Notes: generated from the sequence alone by a model not told the origin. A stretch of 64,000 nucleotides of DNA from Pseudomonas sp. GM21 (GCF_000282215.1 NZ_AKJS01000067.1:1-64000); one strand, 5' to 3'. Shown: positions 8,769-17,245, counted from the stretch's first letter. Translations and numbers: made by a program.

Positions 8769-8878
8769 CGGTGGCAGATTGGGTGCGCACAGTCATGACC
8801 GGCACCTGCGGGTTAGCGTTGTTGTCCCTGGTCTTCTGGTGGGATGAGTACGGGATACTTTTGCACCGCCTGAGCTAA
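8753..8878 (+). CDS. 41-residue single-span membrane protein
   Basis: The ATG at 8753 follows a near-ideal GGAGG ribosome binding site 7 bases upstream, the strongest in this neighbourhood. The product starts with a polar amphipathic stretch (MDLQMTVADWVRTVM), has one hydrophobic segment at about 16–30 rich in Leu and ending in aromatic residues (LVFWWDEYG), and a short tail. It resembles small inner-membrane accessory subunits or toxin-like peptides in design, but I recognise no family. A strong hairpin follows the stop at 8885–8920. It is isolated between a VOC gene and a convergent transporter gene. Confidence 0.6.
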   Translation: MDLQMTVADWVRTVMTGTCGLALLSLVFWWDEYGILLHRLS

Positions 8879-8884
8879 CTCGGC

Positions 8885-8920
8885 CAGCGACCTGCCCTGT
8901 TGACTGCAGGCCGGTCGCTG
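8885..8920. terminator. Hairpin after the small membrane protein gene
   Basis: CAGCGACC and GGTCGCTG pair perfectly, with inner CCTGC/GCAGG also complementary. It begins 6 bases after the stop codon. There is no U-rich tail, so it may be a weak or factor-assisted terminator or an mRNA-stabilising hairpin. Confidence 0.4.
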
Positions 8921-9111
8921 CCTTGGAAGGGGCACACGATTCCCTGCGGCCTGCGCCTTGCCTGGCCCGCTTTAAGGCCGACAACGCAGCGGGGAAACTA
9001 ATTCAGAACGCCCCCTAGCCCCTTGCTGGCGGCGCAAACCAGCGTCCCGCAATTCCAAGATTCATCGGTGTTTTCCTGAAAGTGGGAAGCTCAAAGAAAG
9101 GGGGTGCCTGT

Positions 9112-10659
9112 TCATGCCAGATCCACCGTTGCAGAACGGTTTGGCAATGGAACATCGATCCCCATAAAGCGCCGCACTCGTTCTCCTTCGGCATCGCAGC
9201 GTATGGTTTCAGGCGCGGCATCGAGTTGAATATTGCCATTCTCCATGAAGATCACCCGGTCGGAAATCGACATGGCGAAGTCCATTTCGTGGGTCACGAT
9301 CAGCATGGTCATGCCTTCCTTGGCCAGATCACGAATCACGTTCAGCACGTCGTTGACCAGTTCCGGGTCGAGGGCCGAAGTCGGCTCGTCGAACAGCATG
9401 ATCTGCGGTTCCATCGCCAGGGCCCGCGCAATCGCCACGCGCTGTTGCTGCCCGCCGGACAGTTGATGCGGGTACTTGTGGGCATGGGCCAGCAGGCCGA
9501 CCTTGTCCAGCAGCGCATAAGCGCGATGTTCACTCAGTTCGCCCGGCTGGCCGTGGTAACGCGGCGCCAGCGTGACGTTGTCGAGAATGGTGCGGTGGGG
9601 GAACAGGTTGAAGTTCTGGAACACCATGCCAATGTGGCGCACGCCTTTGCGCAAGCGCGAGCTATTGGGTTTGTCCGACGCCTCGATGAATTGTTCGCCG
9701 AACAACAGAATGTCGCCGGTATCGATGGTTTCCAGGCCGTTGACCGTGCGGATCAGCGAAGTTTTACCGGAACCGGATGGGCCAATGATCGAGACCACCT
9801 GGCCGTATTCGACCTTCAGGTCGATCCCCAGCAGCACTTTGTGTGTGCCATAACTCTTCTGGATGTTCTTCAGTTGCAGGATAGGCGTCAGGTTGTTGCC
9901 CGCTACTTTGCGTGTGCTGTCGGGCAAGGCTTCGGCGCAGGCCTTGAGCTTGGCTACGGCGGGCGCGTCGAGTGTTTGCGGCTTGCGGAAGTTCAGGTCC
10001 AGGTAGCGCTCCAGGCGCTGCAGGAAAAAACCAAACACGGTAACGATCAACACGTAGTAGACGCCTACCGCCGCCAGGGTTTCCATGACCAGGAAGTTGG
10101 TGGCGTAGAGGCGCTGGCCGACCGTAAGAATTTCCGTGAGCGAGATCACCGAGACCAGCGAGGTCAGTTTGACCACCGTGATGTATTCATTAATCAACGT
10201 GGGCAGCGAGATACGGAAAGCCTGGGGAATCACGATCAAGCGCTGCATGCCGAACAGGCCGACACCCAACGCGCGCCCGGCTTCTTTCTGCCCCTTGGCC
10301 ACGGAGATCAGACCGCCACGGTGGATTTCCGCCATGTACGCCGCTTCGGTGACCACCAGGGCCAGCAAACCGGAGTAGAAGGGGTTGGACAGGATCGGGC
10401 CGCTGCCGGGAAACAATTGCGGCAGGTTGTAGACGAAGACCACCAGCACCAGCAACGGGATGCTGCGGAAGAACCAAATGTAGACCGCTGCGGGAATGCG
10501 CAGCAAGGGTGACTGGGACAGCTTGGCCGTGGCCAGGAGAAACCCCAGCAGCATGCCGATGAACCAGGCCAGGGCACTGAGCTGGACCACCGTGACGCAG
10601 GCATTCCAGAAGTCTGGCAGGGAGAACAGGGAGAAGAAATACGACCAATCGAATTGCAT
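9112..10659 (-). CDS. Amino-acid ABC transporter, permease fused to ATPase
   Basis: This 515-residue protein joins two usually separate subunits of a polar amino acid importer. Residues 1–220 are a HisM/GlnP-type permease with the EAA loop in the region EAGRALGVG and several membrane spans. After a linker, residues about 265–505 form an ATPase with Walker A GPSGSGKTS, signature LSGGQQQ and Walker B IMLFDEPTSA. It works in the inner membrane with the binding protein encoded just upstream. The ATG at 10659 opens MQFDWSYFF. It is last in the operon that starts at 13500, and a hairpin at 10673–10698 separates it from the binding-protein gene. Confidence 0.93.
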   Translation of the reverse strand: MQFDWSYFFSLFSLPDFWNACVTVVQLSALAWFIGMLLGFLLATAKLSQSPLLRIPAAVYIWFFRSIPLLVLVVFVYNLPQLFPGSGPILSNPFYSGLLALVVTEAAYMAEIHRGGLISVAKGQKEAGRALGVGLFGMQRLIVIPQAFRISLPTLINEYITVVKLTSLVSVISLTEILTVGQRLYATNFLVMETLAAVGVYYVLIVTVFGFFLQRLERYLDLNFRKPQTLDAPAVAKLKACAEALPDSTRKVAGNNLTPILQLKNIQKSYGTHKVLLGIDLKVEYGQVVSIIGPSGSGKTSLIRTVNGLETIDTGDILLFGEQFIEASDKPNSSRLRKGVRHIGMVFQNFNLFPHRTILDNVTLAPRYHGQPGELSEHRAYALLDKVGLLAHAHKYPHQLSGGQQQRVAIARALAMEPQIMLFDEPTSALDPELVNDVLNVIRDLAKEGMTMLIVTHEMDFAMSISDRVIFMENGNIQLDAAPETIRCDAEGERVRRFMGIDVPLPNRSATVDLA

Positions 10660-10672
10660 AGGGCACCTCACT

Positions 10673-10698
10673 CTGCGGCCCCGATGCAGGGGCGGCAG
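10673..10698. promoter_or_regulatory. Intercistronic hairpin between binding-protein and permease genes
   Basis: CTGCGGCCCC and GGGGCGGCAG form a 10-base stem with one internal mismatch and a 6-base loop, 26 bases after the binding-protein stop. In ABC operons such hairpins commonly keep the upstream binding-protein message abundant relative to the permease message. Confidence 0.45.
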
Positions 10699-10723
10699 AT
10701 GACCAGACTACAAGGACACGTTC

Positions 10724-11518
10724 TTAGTTGGCAGTCGGTTCTTCCAAGGCGTATTTCTTAAGAATAGCGGCGTACTCACCACTCTTCTTGGTCTCCTCGA
10801 AGGCCTTTTGCACCGCCTGGAAGGTTTCTTCGTTACCTTTCTTGACGAAGATGCCCAGGGTTTGCTGATAGATCGGGTGATCGGTAGTGATCACTACCCG
10901 GCCGTTGGTCTTTTCCGCGATCAGTTTTGCGGCGCCGGCGATTTCAACCTGGGCCTGAATGTTCTTGGACAACAGGGCCTGGGTCACTTCGGGCGCCGAA
11001 GGGTATTCGCTGACGGTGATGGCACCTTTGTTGTTCGGCACGCAATATTCATCGGACAGTTTCCTGAATTCCTTGACCCAGGTCGTGCCCTGTTCCAGGC
11101 CCAGTTTCAAGCCACACAGGTCTTCAGGTTTTTTCGCATTGATCTCGCTGCCTTTGGGCACCATGACCGCGGCACCAGTGTTGGCATAGGCGATGGTCTG
11201 GGCTTGAGTCTGGCGCTCTGGCGTGATGTACATGCCGGAAATAACCGCGTCGTATTTGCCGGAGTTCAGGCCCAGGATCAGGCTCGGGAACTTGGTGTCG
11301 ACGAACTCCACCTTGGCGTTCATGTGCCTGGCCAATGCGGCGGCCAGCTCGGGGTCCGAACCGACGACGTTTTTATCCTTGTCATAGGACTCGAAGGGAG
11401 GGTAGGTGATTTCCATGCCGACCTTGAGCGTGTCTGACGCGGCCATGCCCACCGAGGCACCGAGCATACCGGCTGCCAATATAGCCAAGCTCAACAGGTT
11501 CTTTTTATTGTTTTTCAT
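10724..11518 (-). CDS. Periplasmic amino-acid-type substrate-binding protein
   Basis: This 264-residue protein starts with a signal peptide (basic MKNNKK, hydrophobic core, cleavage near VGMAA-S at about 26–27). The mature part follows the SBP family 3 pattern: an opening like LKVGMEITYPPFE, then the FPSLILGLNSGKYD block and the ISGMYITPERQ hinge region. It should capture a small amino-acid-like compound and hand it to the fused permease-ATPase downstream. The ligand is unknown; neighbouring oxygenase and isomerase genes hint that it is then catabolised. Confidence 0.92.
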   Translation of the reverse strand: MKNNKKNLLSLAILAAGMLGASVGMAASDTLKVGMEITYPPFESYDKDKNVVGSDPELAAALARHMNAKVEFVDTKFPSLILGLNSGKYDAVISGMYITPERQTQAQTIAYANTGAAVMVPKGSEINAKKPEDLCGLKLGLEQGTTWVKEFRKLSDEYCVPNNKGAITVSEYPSAPEVTQALLSKNIQAQVEIAGAAKLIAEKTNGRVVITTDHPIYQQTLGIFVKKGNEETFQAVQKAFEETKKSGEYAAILKKYALEEPTAN

Positions 11519-11564
11519 TTCGTACTGACTCCGGCGTAGGTAAGGGGGTAGCTGAAAACTTCAA

Positions 11565-12635
11565 TCAGGACGGTTGAGCCTGATTTTTCAAATGTCCGAA
11601 ACTGGCGGGCTTGCGTGCCTTGCCTGGCAGTTGAACTTCCCCATTGGCCACCCTCGCGCGCAGATATTGATACGTCTGCAGTGCCTGGCCATACATGTGT
11701 TCGCCGATCGTGATTTCTTCGTAGACGTTGCCTGGCTGGGCGAACCCGGGCAGCGGTTTGATCTGGGTGTGGTAGTCGCAGGCATAAAACAATGGAAAGG
11801 AGTAACGCTCCTCGCGCACGCTGCGAACCCGGTGTGCAGTGGCAACGAATGCGCCTGCTGTCATCACTTCCAGCATGTCGCCGATGTTGACCACAAAGGC
11901 ATCGGCAATCGGTGGGGCATCGATCCATTGCCCATGATTGTTCATCACCTCAAGGCCTGGTTTGTCGGCCAGGAGGATGGTGAAGCACTCGTAATCAGTA
12001 TGGGCTCCAAGCCCCGGTGCGTCATGGGCGGCACCGTCGAAGGGGTAGTGGATCAGGCGCAGCTTGGAGGGCGGACGGGTGACCAGGCTGTCGAAATAGT
12101 TTTCCTCCAGGCCCAGGGTCAGGGCAAAGCCGCCGAACAGGCGCCGGCCCAAGGCAAAGATCGCTTCATAGTAGGCCTGAACCGATGTCTTGAAATCCGC
12201 CAGCTGTGGCCAGTCATTAGGCCCCAGCAATGGAGTGTTGGCCAGCACCAGCGGGTCATCGGCCGGGACTTCGAAGCCGACGTCGAAGGCCTCCTTGTGG
12301 TCCGGCTTGCCTTTGGAATAGACCTCTTCGCCTTCAGGTACAAAGCCCTTGTGGGTTTGCGAAGTGCCGATGTAGTGCCGCATCTTGGTGTCGAGGGGCT
12401 GGTCGAAAAAGTCCTTGGCAGCCTTGCGCAGGTTGGCGATCAGCTGCGGGTCGATACCGTGATCAGTGATATAGAGGAACCCGACCTCGCTGGCAGCGCG
12501 CCCCAATTGTTCGGCCACGGCCAGGCGGTGCTCCAGCTCAAAGCTGAACAAACCGGCGATGTTGACCACCGGGATGCTGTTGAAATTGGCTTTATGTGTG
12601 TCAGTGCTGGCGCTGTTGTTTTTATTGTCAGGCAT
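11565..12635 (-). CDS. Isopenicillin-N-synthase-like Fe(II)/2-oxoglutarate oxygenase
   Basis: This 356-residue double-stranded beta-helix oxygenase has the iron triad H212-x-D214 (in GAHTDYE) and H268, with the co-substrate motif R277-Y-S279 that follows. The N-terminal DIOX_N region is at about 20–130. Members use Fe(II) and usually 2-oxoglutarate to hydroxylate, desaturate or cyclise small molecules. The ATG at 12635 has AAGGAG about 10 bases upstream. It lies 13 bases after the TIM-barrel gene and 46 bases before the binding-protein gene, so it probably acts on the imported compound. It is unlikely to make penicillin, because no peptide synthetase is nearby. Confidence 0.9.
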   Translation of the reverse strand: MPDNKNNSASTDTHKANFNSIPVVNIAGLFSFELEHRLAVAEQLGRAASEVGFLYITDHGIDPQLIANLRKAAKDFFDQPLDTKMRHYIGTSQTHKGFVPEGEEVYSKGKPDHKEAFDVGFEVPADDPLVLANTPLLGPNDWPQLADFKTSVQAYYEAIFALGRRLFGGFALTLGLEENYFDSLVTRPPSKLRLIHYPFDGAAHDAPGLGAHTDYECFTILLADKPGLEVMNNHGQWIDAPPIADAFVVNIGDMLEVMTAGAFVATAHRVRSVREERYSFPLFYACDYHTQIKPLPGFAQPGNVYEEITIGEHMYGQALQTYQYLRARVANGEVQLPGKARKPASFGHLKNQAQPS

Positions 12636-12648
12636 GACGCATCGGCTC

Positions 12649-13500
12649 CTAAGGATGGCTTGAGTGGTGGAAACGGTTGAAGTGTTCACGCTCGGTCCGG
12701 CCCATCCACACGTTCAATGACCACAGGTCAGCAACCGGTACATTGGTGAACGGCAAATGATGCAGGTAGCCGTCGGCGCCGAATTCCGGGGTCAGGGTGC
12801 TGACCTGGTAACCGCGGGCTTGCTGCGAGCACCAAATGCTTTCCCAGTGCTGCTGATGGAAGGCCAGTTCTTTTGCATATTCGGGCGCCGCCGGGTGCGG
12901 AACCTGCGGGCCCTGGTCGTAACCGACCCGAGCCTGGATATGGTGAACCCGCTCGATGAAAGCGCTCAGGTCATCGGCCGGGTCGTTCAACAGGCGCTCG
13001 CAGGTCACGACCCAATGGCTGATGTCACTGGTGAACAACAGATCGGGTAGCTGGCGGATCAACTCCAGCGTCACCCACGGGTTGAACAGCGACCGCGAAC
13101 GATGGGTTTCGAAACTGCAGACCTGGCCATGTTTGCGCGTCAGTTCCAGCGCTTGGCCAAAGAATTCCACTTGTTGTGGCAGGGACCAGCGATCATTGCC
13201 CGCCAGCACGTTGACGAAGCGCGGGCCGAGCTCGGCGGCCCAGGCGAGTTTCTGGTCAAGGTCAATGAGGTGAACGACAGGCGTTGCCGACTGGTCTGGC
13301 AACACGTCGTACGCGGTGAAGACTGTGCTGATATAGCCCAGGCGATTGGCCTGGAGGAAGGCGCCGAACTCAACGCGCTCACGGGCGTCCAGGGGCAGGC
13401 GTGCTTCCATGCCATCAAAGCCCGCTTGCAGCAGCTCCTCCAACGCTTGGGCCTTGCTCGCGGTGTAACCCCACAGCGTGCGGAATATTTCCAGCTTCAT
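12649..13500 (-). CDS. Sugar phosphate isomerase/epimerase-like TIM-barrel protein
   Basis: This 283-residue protein belongs to the xylose-isomerase-like TIM-barrel group (AP endonuclease family 2 fold). Features include the opening [29 protein letters not shown], a central [12 protein letters not shown] and a TSDISHW block that supplies likely metal ligands. Members isomerise or epimerise sugars, inosose or hydroxy-oxo acids. It is first in the minus-strand operon with the oxygenase and ABC importer. An imperfect nested dyad sits 98–138 bases upstream of the start. The substrate is not deducible. Confidence 0.88.
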   Translation of the reverse strand: MKLEIFRTLWGYTASKAQALEELLQAGFDGMEARLPLDARERVEFGAFLQANRLGYISTVFTAYDVLPDQSATPVVHLIDLDQKLAWAAELGPRFVNVLAGNDRWSLPQQVEFFGQALELTRKHGQVCSFETHRSRSLFNPWVTLELIRQLPDLLFTSDISHWVVTCERLLNDPADDLSAFIERVHHIQARVGYDQGPQVPHPAAPEYAKELAFHQQHWESIWCSQQARGYQVSTLTPEFGADGYLHHLPFTNVPVADLWSLNVWMGRTEREHFNRFHHSSHP

Positions 13501-13597
13501 CGGTAATCCTCAATAAAATCCTGGCGCAACCTGATCCCCACCCAGCGATGCCGTGGCGGGTTCGCTGTGGTGCCGATGTTAGGCACAGGCTGAGGCG

Positions 13598-13638
13598 TGA
13601 AAGAATCTGAAAGTTCAAATGAATACTTCAGACTTTCA
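13598..13638. promoter_or_regulatory. Nested inverted repeat upstream of the uptake/oxidation operon
   Basis: TGAAAG (13598) pairs with CTTTCA (13633), and inside it CTGAA (13607) pairs with TTCAG (13627). The repeated TGAAAG-type half sites in an AT-rich stretch in front of the operon look like a regulator site, for instance for a LysR or GntR protein. No regulator gene adjoins. Confidence 0.35.
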
Positions 13639-13777
13639 TCAACGAATAGCTAGCTATTTATCTTGGGATGGCGGGAGCGTTTTATAGGCGAGGAGGCGCC
13701 TACGCTGACGATCAGCGAGCGGTGCCATTATTGTGAAATCATTGTGATACATCCAAACAACATCCAACGCCAGGGCG

Positions 13778-14014
13778 CTAAAGCCACGTATTCACCACCC
13801 GACGATCCAGTTCCTCCCAGTCCGCCATACCCAGCACTCGCATGGTGTTCAAACCGCGCAAATAACCGCGCAACTGATTGGCGGTGGCCTGCACAAGTGC
13901 CGAGTCGGATGTGTTTTCGCCCATCAGTACGGTTTCGTACTCGACCAGGTACTCGGCCACCCGGTCACGGAAATCGGGCAAAACGGCGTCACGGATCAGG
14001 TCAAAAGTTCTCAA
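13778..14014 (-). CDS. Small conserved-looking hypothetical protein (78 aa)
   Basis: A soluble, acidic, helical protein of 78 residues with no signal or membrane segment. The probable start is TTG at 14014, with GAGGA upstream; an in-frame ATG at 14104 would add 30 residues of unprotein-like sequence. I do not recognise the family. It stands alone between the importer operon and a divergent lipoprotein gene. Confidence 0.6.
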   Translation of the reverse strand: MRTFDLIRDAVLPDFRDRVAEYLVEYETVLMGENTSDSALVQATANQLRGYLRGLNTMRVLGMADWEELDRRVVNTWL

Positions 14015-14182
14015 GGGGAGATCCTCATCAATCTGTTCTGGTGGTGATTGAGTGTTTATCCACCTGCACGGCGCGCAACTATTGCTAGGCGTAATAGTGA
14101 CCATTACGAAAGGCAGTTTCTACTTTATCGACAATAGTCGGAAAATCGCCGCCATTGATGAACCGGACCGTTTATTTTTTGG

Positions 14183-14533
14183 ATGAAACGCATGCGCCCT
14201 TTATTCGTGCCTGCCATGGCATTTGCCTTAATGTTGCTCGCCGGTTGTGCCTCTGCGCCGAACGACCCGACTCTGACCTTGCAGACCAGCAAGACGCCTG
14301 CCCAATACGCCGACTGTGTCGTGCCTAAATTGCAGGGCAGTGCGTTGAGCCCGACTGTCTCGCAAACCTCACGCAGCTACCGGATCGTGGTGCCGAGCAA
14401 AGTCTCGACGGACAACGTGCTGGAAGCCTACAAGGCCGGGAAGGGTGGCAAGGTGTTCATCTACGAGCGCCAATTGCTGGCCTCGAACTTCCTGCCTTCG
14501 GCCTTTGAGCGCGCCGCACAGGAATGCATCTGA
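14183..14533 (+). CDS. Small lipoprotein
   Basis: This 116-residue protein has a lipoprotein signal with lipobox LLAGC, lipidated Cys22, followed by SASAPND; no Asp at +2 means outer-membrane sorting by Lol is expected. The mature 95 residues include two further cysteines (about 45 and 115) that could form a disulfide, and alternating beta-like segments. No domain is recognised. It is followed by a strong terminator at 14595–14628, so it is probably a single-gene unit. Confidence 0.85.
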   Translation: MKRMRPLFVPAMAFALMLLAGCASAPNDPTLTLQTSKTPAQYADCVVPKLQGSALSPTVSQTSRSYRIVVPSKVSTDNVLEAYKAGKGGKVFIYERQLLASNFLPSAFERAAQECI

Positions 14534-14594
14534 CCCCGGCTCGCAAGCGCTTTTCACTGAGCTCCTTTGGTTGGCCGCAACCAACCAATTTTTT

Positions 14595-14628
14595 GCCCCG
14601 CACCGCTTTCGGTTGTGGGGCTTTTTTT
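14595..14628 (+). terminator. Rho-independent terminator of the lipoprotein gene
   Basis: GCCCC-GC-ACCG and CGGT-TGT-GGGGC form the stem with a short TTT-rich loop, followed by seven T residues. It lies 62 bases after the lipoprotein stop codon. A second small inverted repeat GGTTG/CAACC lies just before it. Confidence 0.85.
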
Positions 14629-14846
14629 CTGCTGGCAGTTTGTCAATGATGTTTTCAGTAGTGCGGTCAAACCGGGTCGATGGGCTGTCGAAGACCCAAT
14701 AATTTGCGCAGGATTCGCCCAAGCTCAGCCCGTAACATCTCACCGCTTCTCGTTTTCATCCTTAACGCTAAACATGTGCCGTGAACGATTGATTACTTGA
14801 AATGCATCCCTATGGGTTTCAATTTCAAAAGTAGATGGAGTATCCC

Positions 14847-15551
14847 ATGCTGAATTCAGTATCGAATATGCGATCAGTAGTCCAGTTGTCAAATGCTGAT
14901 GATGCTCTAAACATTGAAATGCCAGACGAGCACCTTGCAAAAAAACAGGCTTTCGCAAACTCCTGTGGTGCCGCCAGCCTGTTGTGTGTGGCGAAAGAGC
15001 TGGGTATAGAAAAAATTCCCGTCTTGGCCGGGTCTATGTCGGAGCAGGTAGGTTGCGATACCCTGGAGTTGGATAACCGTTGTGAAAGTGATATTTACAC
15101 GATAACGAGCGGTAATGACACGCAAAGAAAACACTGCGGTAACTTGATGGACGCAGGCTATTCCATGCCGGATGGTATTGTTACGGCAGGGAGGTTGTTA
15201 GGTCTTGAAATGAAGGTCGTAGAGACTCCGACCATATTCTCAAAAGCCCTGAGCTGGTTCTATCCGGATGCGAAATCGAGGCTGTCTGGTATCGGATGTG
15301 CTGTAGTGAATGGGCCAAATGAGCTTGCGGCAGGTCAGGCAAGAATAGAAGCGATGGCGGTAACGCTTGTAGGTTTACCCGTTGGTTTGCATTGGGTCGT
15401 TCAAAGAAGTGACGGTAGTTACATGGATCCAGCAACAGGTAAAAATCATAAGGGTTTCTCTGAACTGAATGCCGGTGCCAAGCAAGCCGGGCACGGAGTG
15501 CTGGGGTATTGCCAAACCGGCATATCAATTATTGTTTCGAAAGCGCTTTGA
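14847..15551 (+). CDS. Orphan papain-like (C39-like) cysteine protease candidate
   Basis: This 234-residue protein has no signal peptide. It has a Cys-His-Asp arrangement of papain-like folds: Cys in KQAFANSCGAASL (about 40), His in PVGLHWVVQ (about 190) and Asp in SYMDPATGK (about 200). The spacing resembles C39-like peptidases and secreted bacterial effectors. The ATG at 14847 has GGAG 5 bases upstream; the in-frame ATG 12 bases earlier has none. Base composition is lower in GC than its neighbours, which suggests transfer. No secretion system, immunity gene or bacteriocin precursor is seen next to it, so activity and target are inference. Confidence 0.65.
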   Translation: MLNSVSNMRSVVQLSNADDALNIEMPDEHLAKKQAFANSCGAASLLCVAKELGIEKIPVLAGSMSEQVGCDTLELDNRCESDIYTITSGNDTQRKHCGNLMDAGYSMPDGIVTAGRLLGLEMKVVETPTIFSKALSWFYPDAKSRLSGIGCAVVNGPNELAAGQARIEAMAVTLVGLPVGLHWVVQRSDGSYMDPATGKNHKGFSELNAGAKQAGHGVLGYCQTGISIIVSKAL

Positions 15552-15746
15552 ATCTCTAGAGTTTCCTCGGAATTTTGCAGTACATGATTTAGTGACGCGA
15601 TTTGCTCTCCAGAAGGATTGTAGTTTCGGTTGCTGAGGTAGTTGTGATCTTGACGTGCTATATGCTTGTTGCGATGCCCGCGGGCAAACTATGCTGCCAC
15701 TATTGCCTTAGTGCAGAGATCCTGAGCCTCCACCCTTGGCGCGGAA

Positions 15747-15923
15747 TCAGTGATGAGTGGTGGAAGCGACTGCACGGTTAGGTAATTGTTTTTTTCGAAG
15801 AACATCAAACTCTACGAGCTCTCTATAGAGTTCGTAGAAATCAGCACCGAGCTCTTGTCCCATCGCGGAAATATAAACGGCACGTACTTCGTGGGTGTTG
15901 AGCGCCTTGTCAGGCGTATTCAA
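15747..15923 (-). CDS. Possible 58-residue small protein or gene remnant
   Basis: A minus-strand ORF starts best at TTG 15923 with GGA upstream, 13 bases after the YdeI-like gene ends. The peptide is helical and charged (for example ELYRELVEFDVLRKKQ) and looks like real protein. The reading frame stays open into the upstream gene without an ATG, so it may be the tail of a truncated gene. Confidence 0.35.
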   Translation of the reverse strand: MNTPDKALNTHEVRAVYISAMGQELGADFYELYRELVEFDVLRKKQLPNRAVASTTHH

Positions 15924-15936
15924 CAGAATGTCCCAT

Positions 15937-16491
15937 CTATAAATCTTCTGCCTCGGGCGCACGCAAGGCCTTACTGTAGTAGCCAGACTGGTCGAAACAG
16001 CAAACCTGCTTTTTGCCGGATGCGAGCATATCGCAGGCATCACCGATTCGTTTTGCGCGCGTCTTGAGTTGCTTGGCTGAAGTAATCCAGTGTATCCAGT
16101 CTACTCGTGCGATGGTCGTCGTACTGTTCCAGACTTTACGAGCCTCAGGCGTGGCTGCCAGTGCCTCTTGAAAATCTGCTGGGATGTCAGGTTCGGGTTC
16201 TTTCTTCACAGGGGTTAGCTCTAGTGTGACGATATCCCCAACGGCCGCGCCTGCGGCTTCGTGTAACGCTCTACTGATCTGCAGCCAATGGCTCAGCTGA
16301 CCATCCGGCTCAAGTGTTGCCTGGAATGGGTGTCCATTGATCGTGCCTTCAACTGTCGTCCTTCCTCGCCTCGGAAGCTGTTCACTCACGTCTCTTGGCA
16401 GCACTACGAACGCCCACGACTTACCATCACCAGGCTTTGCCGGACGAAGAAGCTTTGCTTCGAATCGGGATTTCACATCGATTGTTGTCAT
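15937..16491 (-). CDS. YdeI/OmdA-like protein with DUF1905
   Basis: This 184-residue cytoplasmic protein has an N-terminal DUF1905 barrel (about 5–95, with GRTTVEGTINGHPF) and a C-terminal bacteriocin-protection (YdeI/OmpD-associated) helical segment with the typical LAATPEARKVWNSTT and ARVDWIHWI pattern. The family is linked to bacteriocin or antibiotic tolerance in some bacteria, but the mechanism is unknown. The ATG at 16491 starts MTTIDVKSRFEAKL. It lies next to the low-GC variable stretch. Confidence 0.85.
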   Translation of the reverse strand: MTTIDVKSRFEAKLLRPAKPGDGKSWAFVVLPRDVSEQLPRRGRTTVEGTINGHPFQATLEPDGQLSHWLQISRALHEAAGAAVGDIVTLELTPVKKEPEPDIPADFQEALAATPEARKVWNSTTTIARVDWIHWITSAKQLKTRAKRIGDACDMLASGKKQVCCFDQSGYYSKALRAPEAEDL

Positions 16492-16534
16492 TGCAACACC
16501 TCCAGCTACTAAATGGACCGTCTCACCCGCTTGA

Positions 16535-17155
16535 TCAAACCCGCTTCGCCATCAATAACACCGAAGCCGCCGCCGACAACAACCCTGCGCAGCACCGATT
16601 GAAAATCCGCTTGCCACGTGGCTCGGCGAACCAGCGGCGAATGTGCAGCCCCATATAGGCGTATGCACTGATCGCGATCCACTCCAGCATCAAAAACAAC
16701 GTACCGAGCAGCGCGAATTGTGGTGTCACCGCGCGGGTCGGGTCGACGAATTGGGGCAGGAATGCGGTGAAGATCAGGATCGCCTTGGGATTACCGGCCG
16801 CCACCAAAAACTCCTGTCGCGCCAACGCCAGCACACCGACGGGTGCGCGGGTGTCAGCGCGCTCGGCGCCAGGATCAGCACGCCACAATTGCCAGGCGAG
16901 GTAAAACAGGTAAGCCGCGCCGACAACTTTGATCCCGTAGAACAACATTTCGGAGGTTTGCAGCACCACGGCCAATCCGGCGGAGGCGAGGGCGATCATG
17001 CCGGCAAATGCCAGTAACCGACCGATCCCGGCCACGCAGGAGGTGCGATAGCCGTAACGCGTCGAGTTGCTGACGGACAGCAGGTTATTCGGGCCGGGTG
17101 CCATGTTCAGGGCAAAGCACGCCGGGAGGAAAAGGGTGAGGGTGGCGAGGTCCAT
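16535..17155 (-). CDS. LysE/RhtB family exporter
   Basis: This 206-residue inner-membrane protein has about six spans and the LysE signature near the N-terminus (NMAPGPNNLLSVSNS, about 17–31). The family exports amino acids such as lysine, threonine and homoserine lactone precursors. The substrate is unknown. It is transcribed leftward alone, 44 bases before the YdeI-like gene. Confidence 0.9.
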   Translation of the reverse strand: MDLATLTLFLPACFALNMAPGPNNLLSVSNSTRYGYRTSCVAGIGRLLAFAGMIALASAGLAVVLQTSEMLFYGIKVVGAAYLFYLAWQLWRADPGAERADTRAPVGVLALARQEFLVAAGNPKAILIFTAFLPQFVDPTRAVTPQFALLGTLFLMLEWIAISAYAYMGLHIRRWFAEPRGKRIFNRCCAGLLSAAASVLLMAKRV

Positions 17156-17245
17156 GGCGAGTCTCCGAAAGCGAGAGCGCCATTTTTATCATGGACGGTG
17201 TGCGGCTCGCCCGTTACAGCCATGAACGCAAGCCGCAGTACACTT

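Noticed and set aside
11565..12635. Considered as part of a beta-lactam biosynthesis cluster
   Set aside because: No peptide synthetase or other beta-lactam gene is nearby, and the neighbours are transport and isomerase genes.
13663..14088. A 141-codon plus-strand frame
   Set aside because: It lies opposite the small minus-strand gene, has no ribosome binding site and a low-complexity Pro/Arg-rich product.
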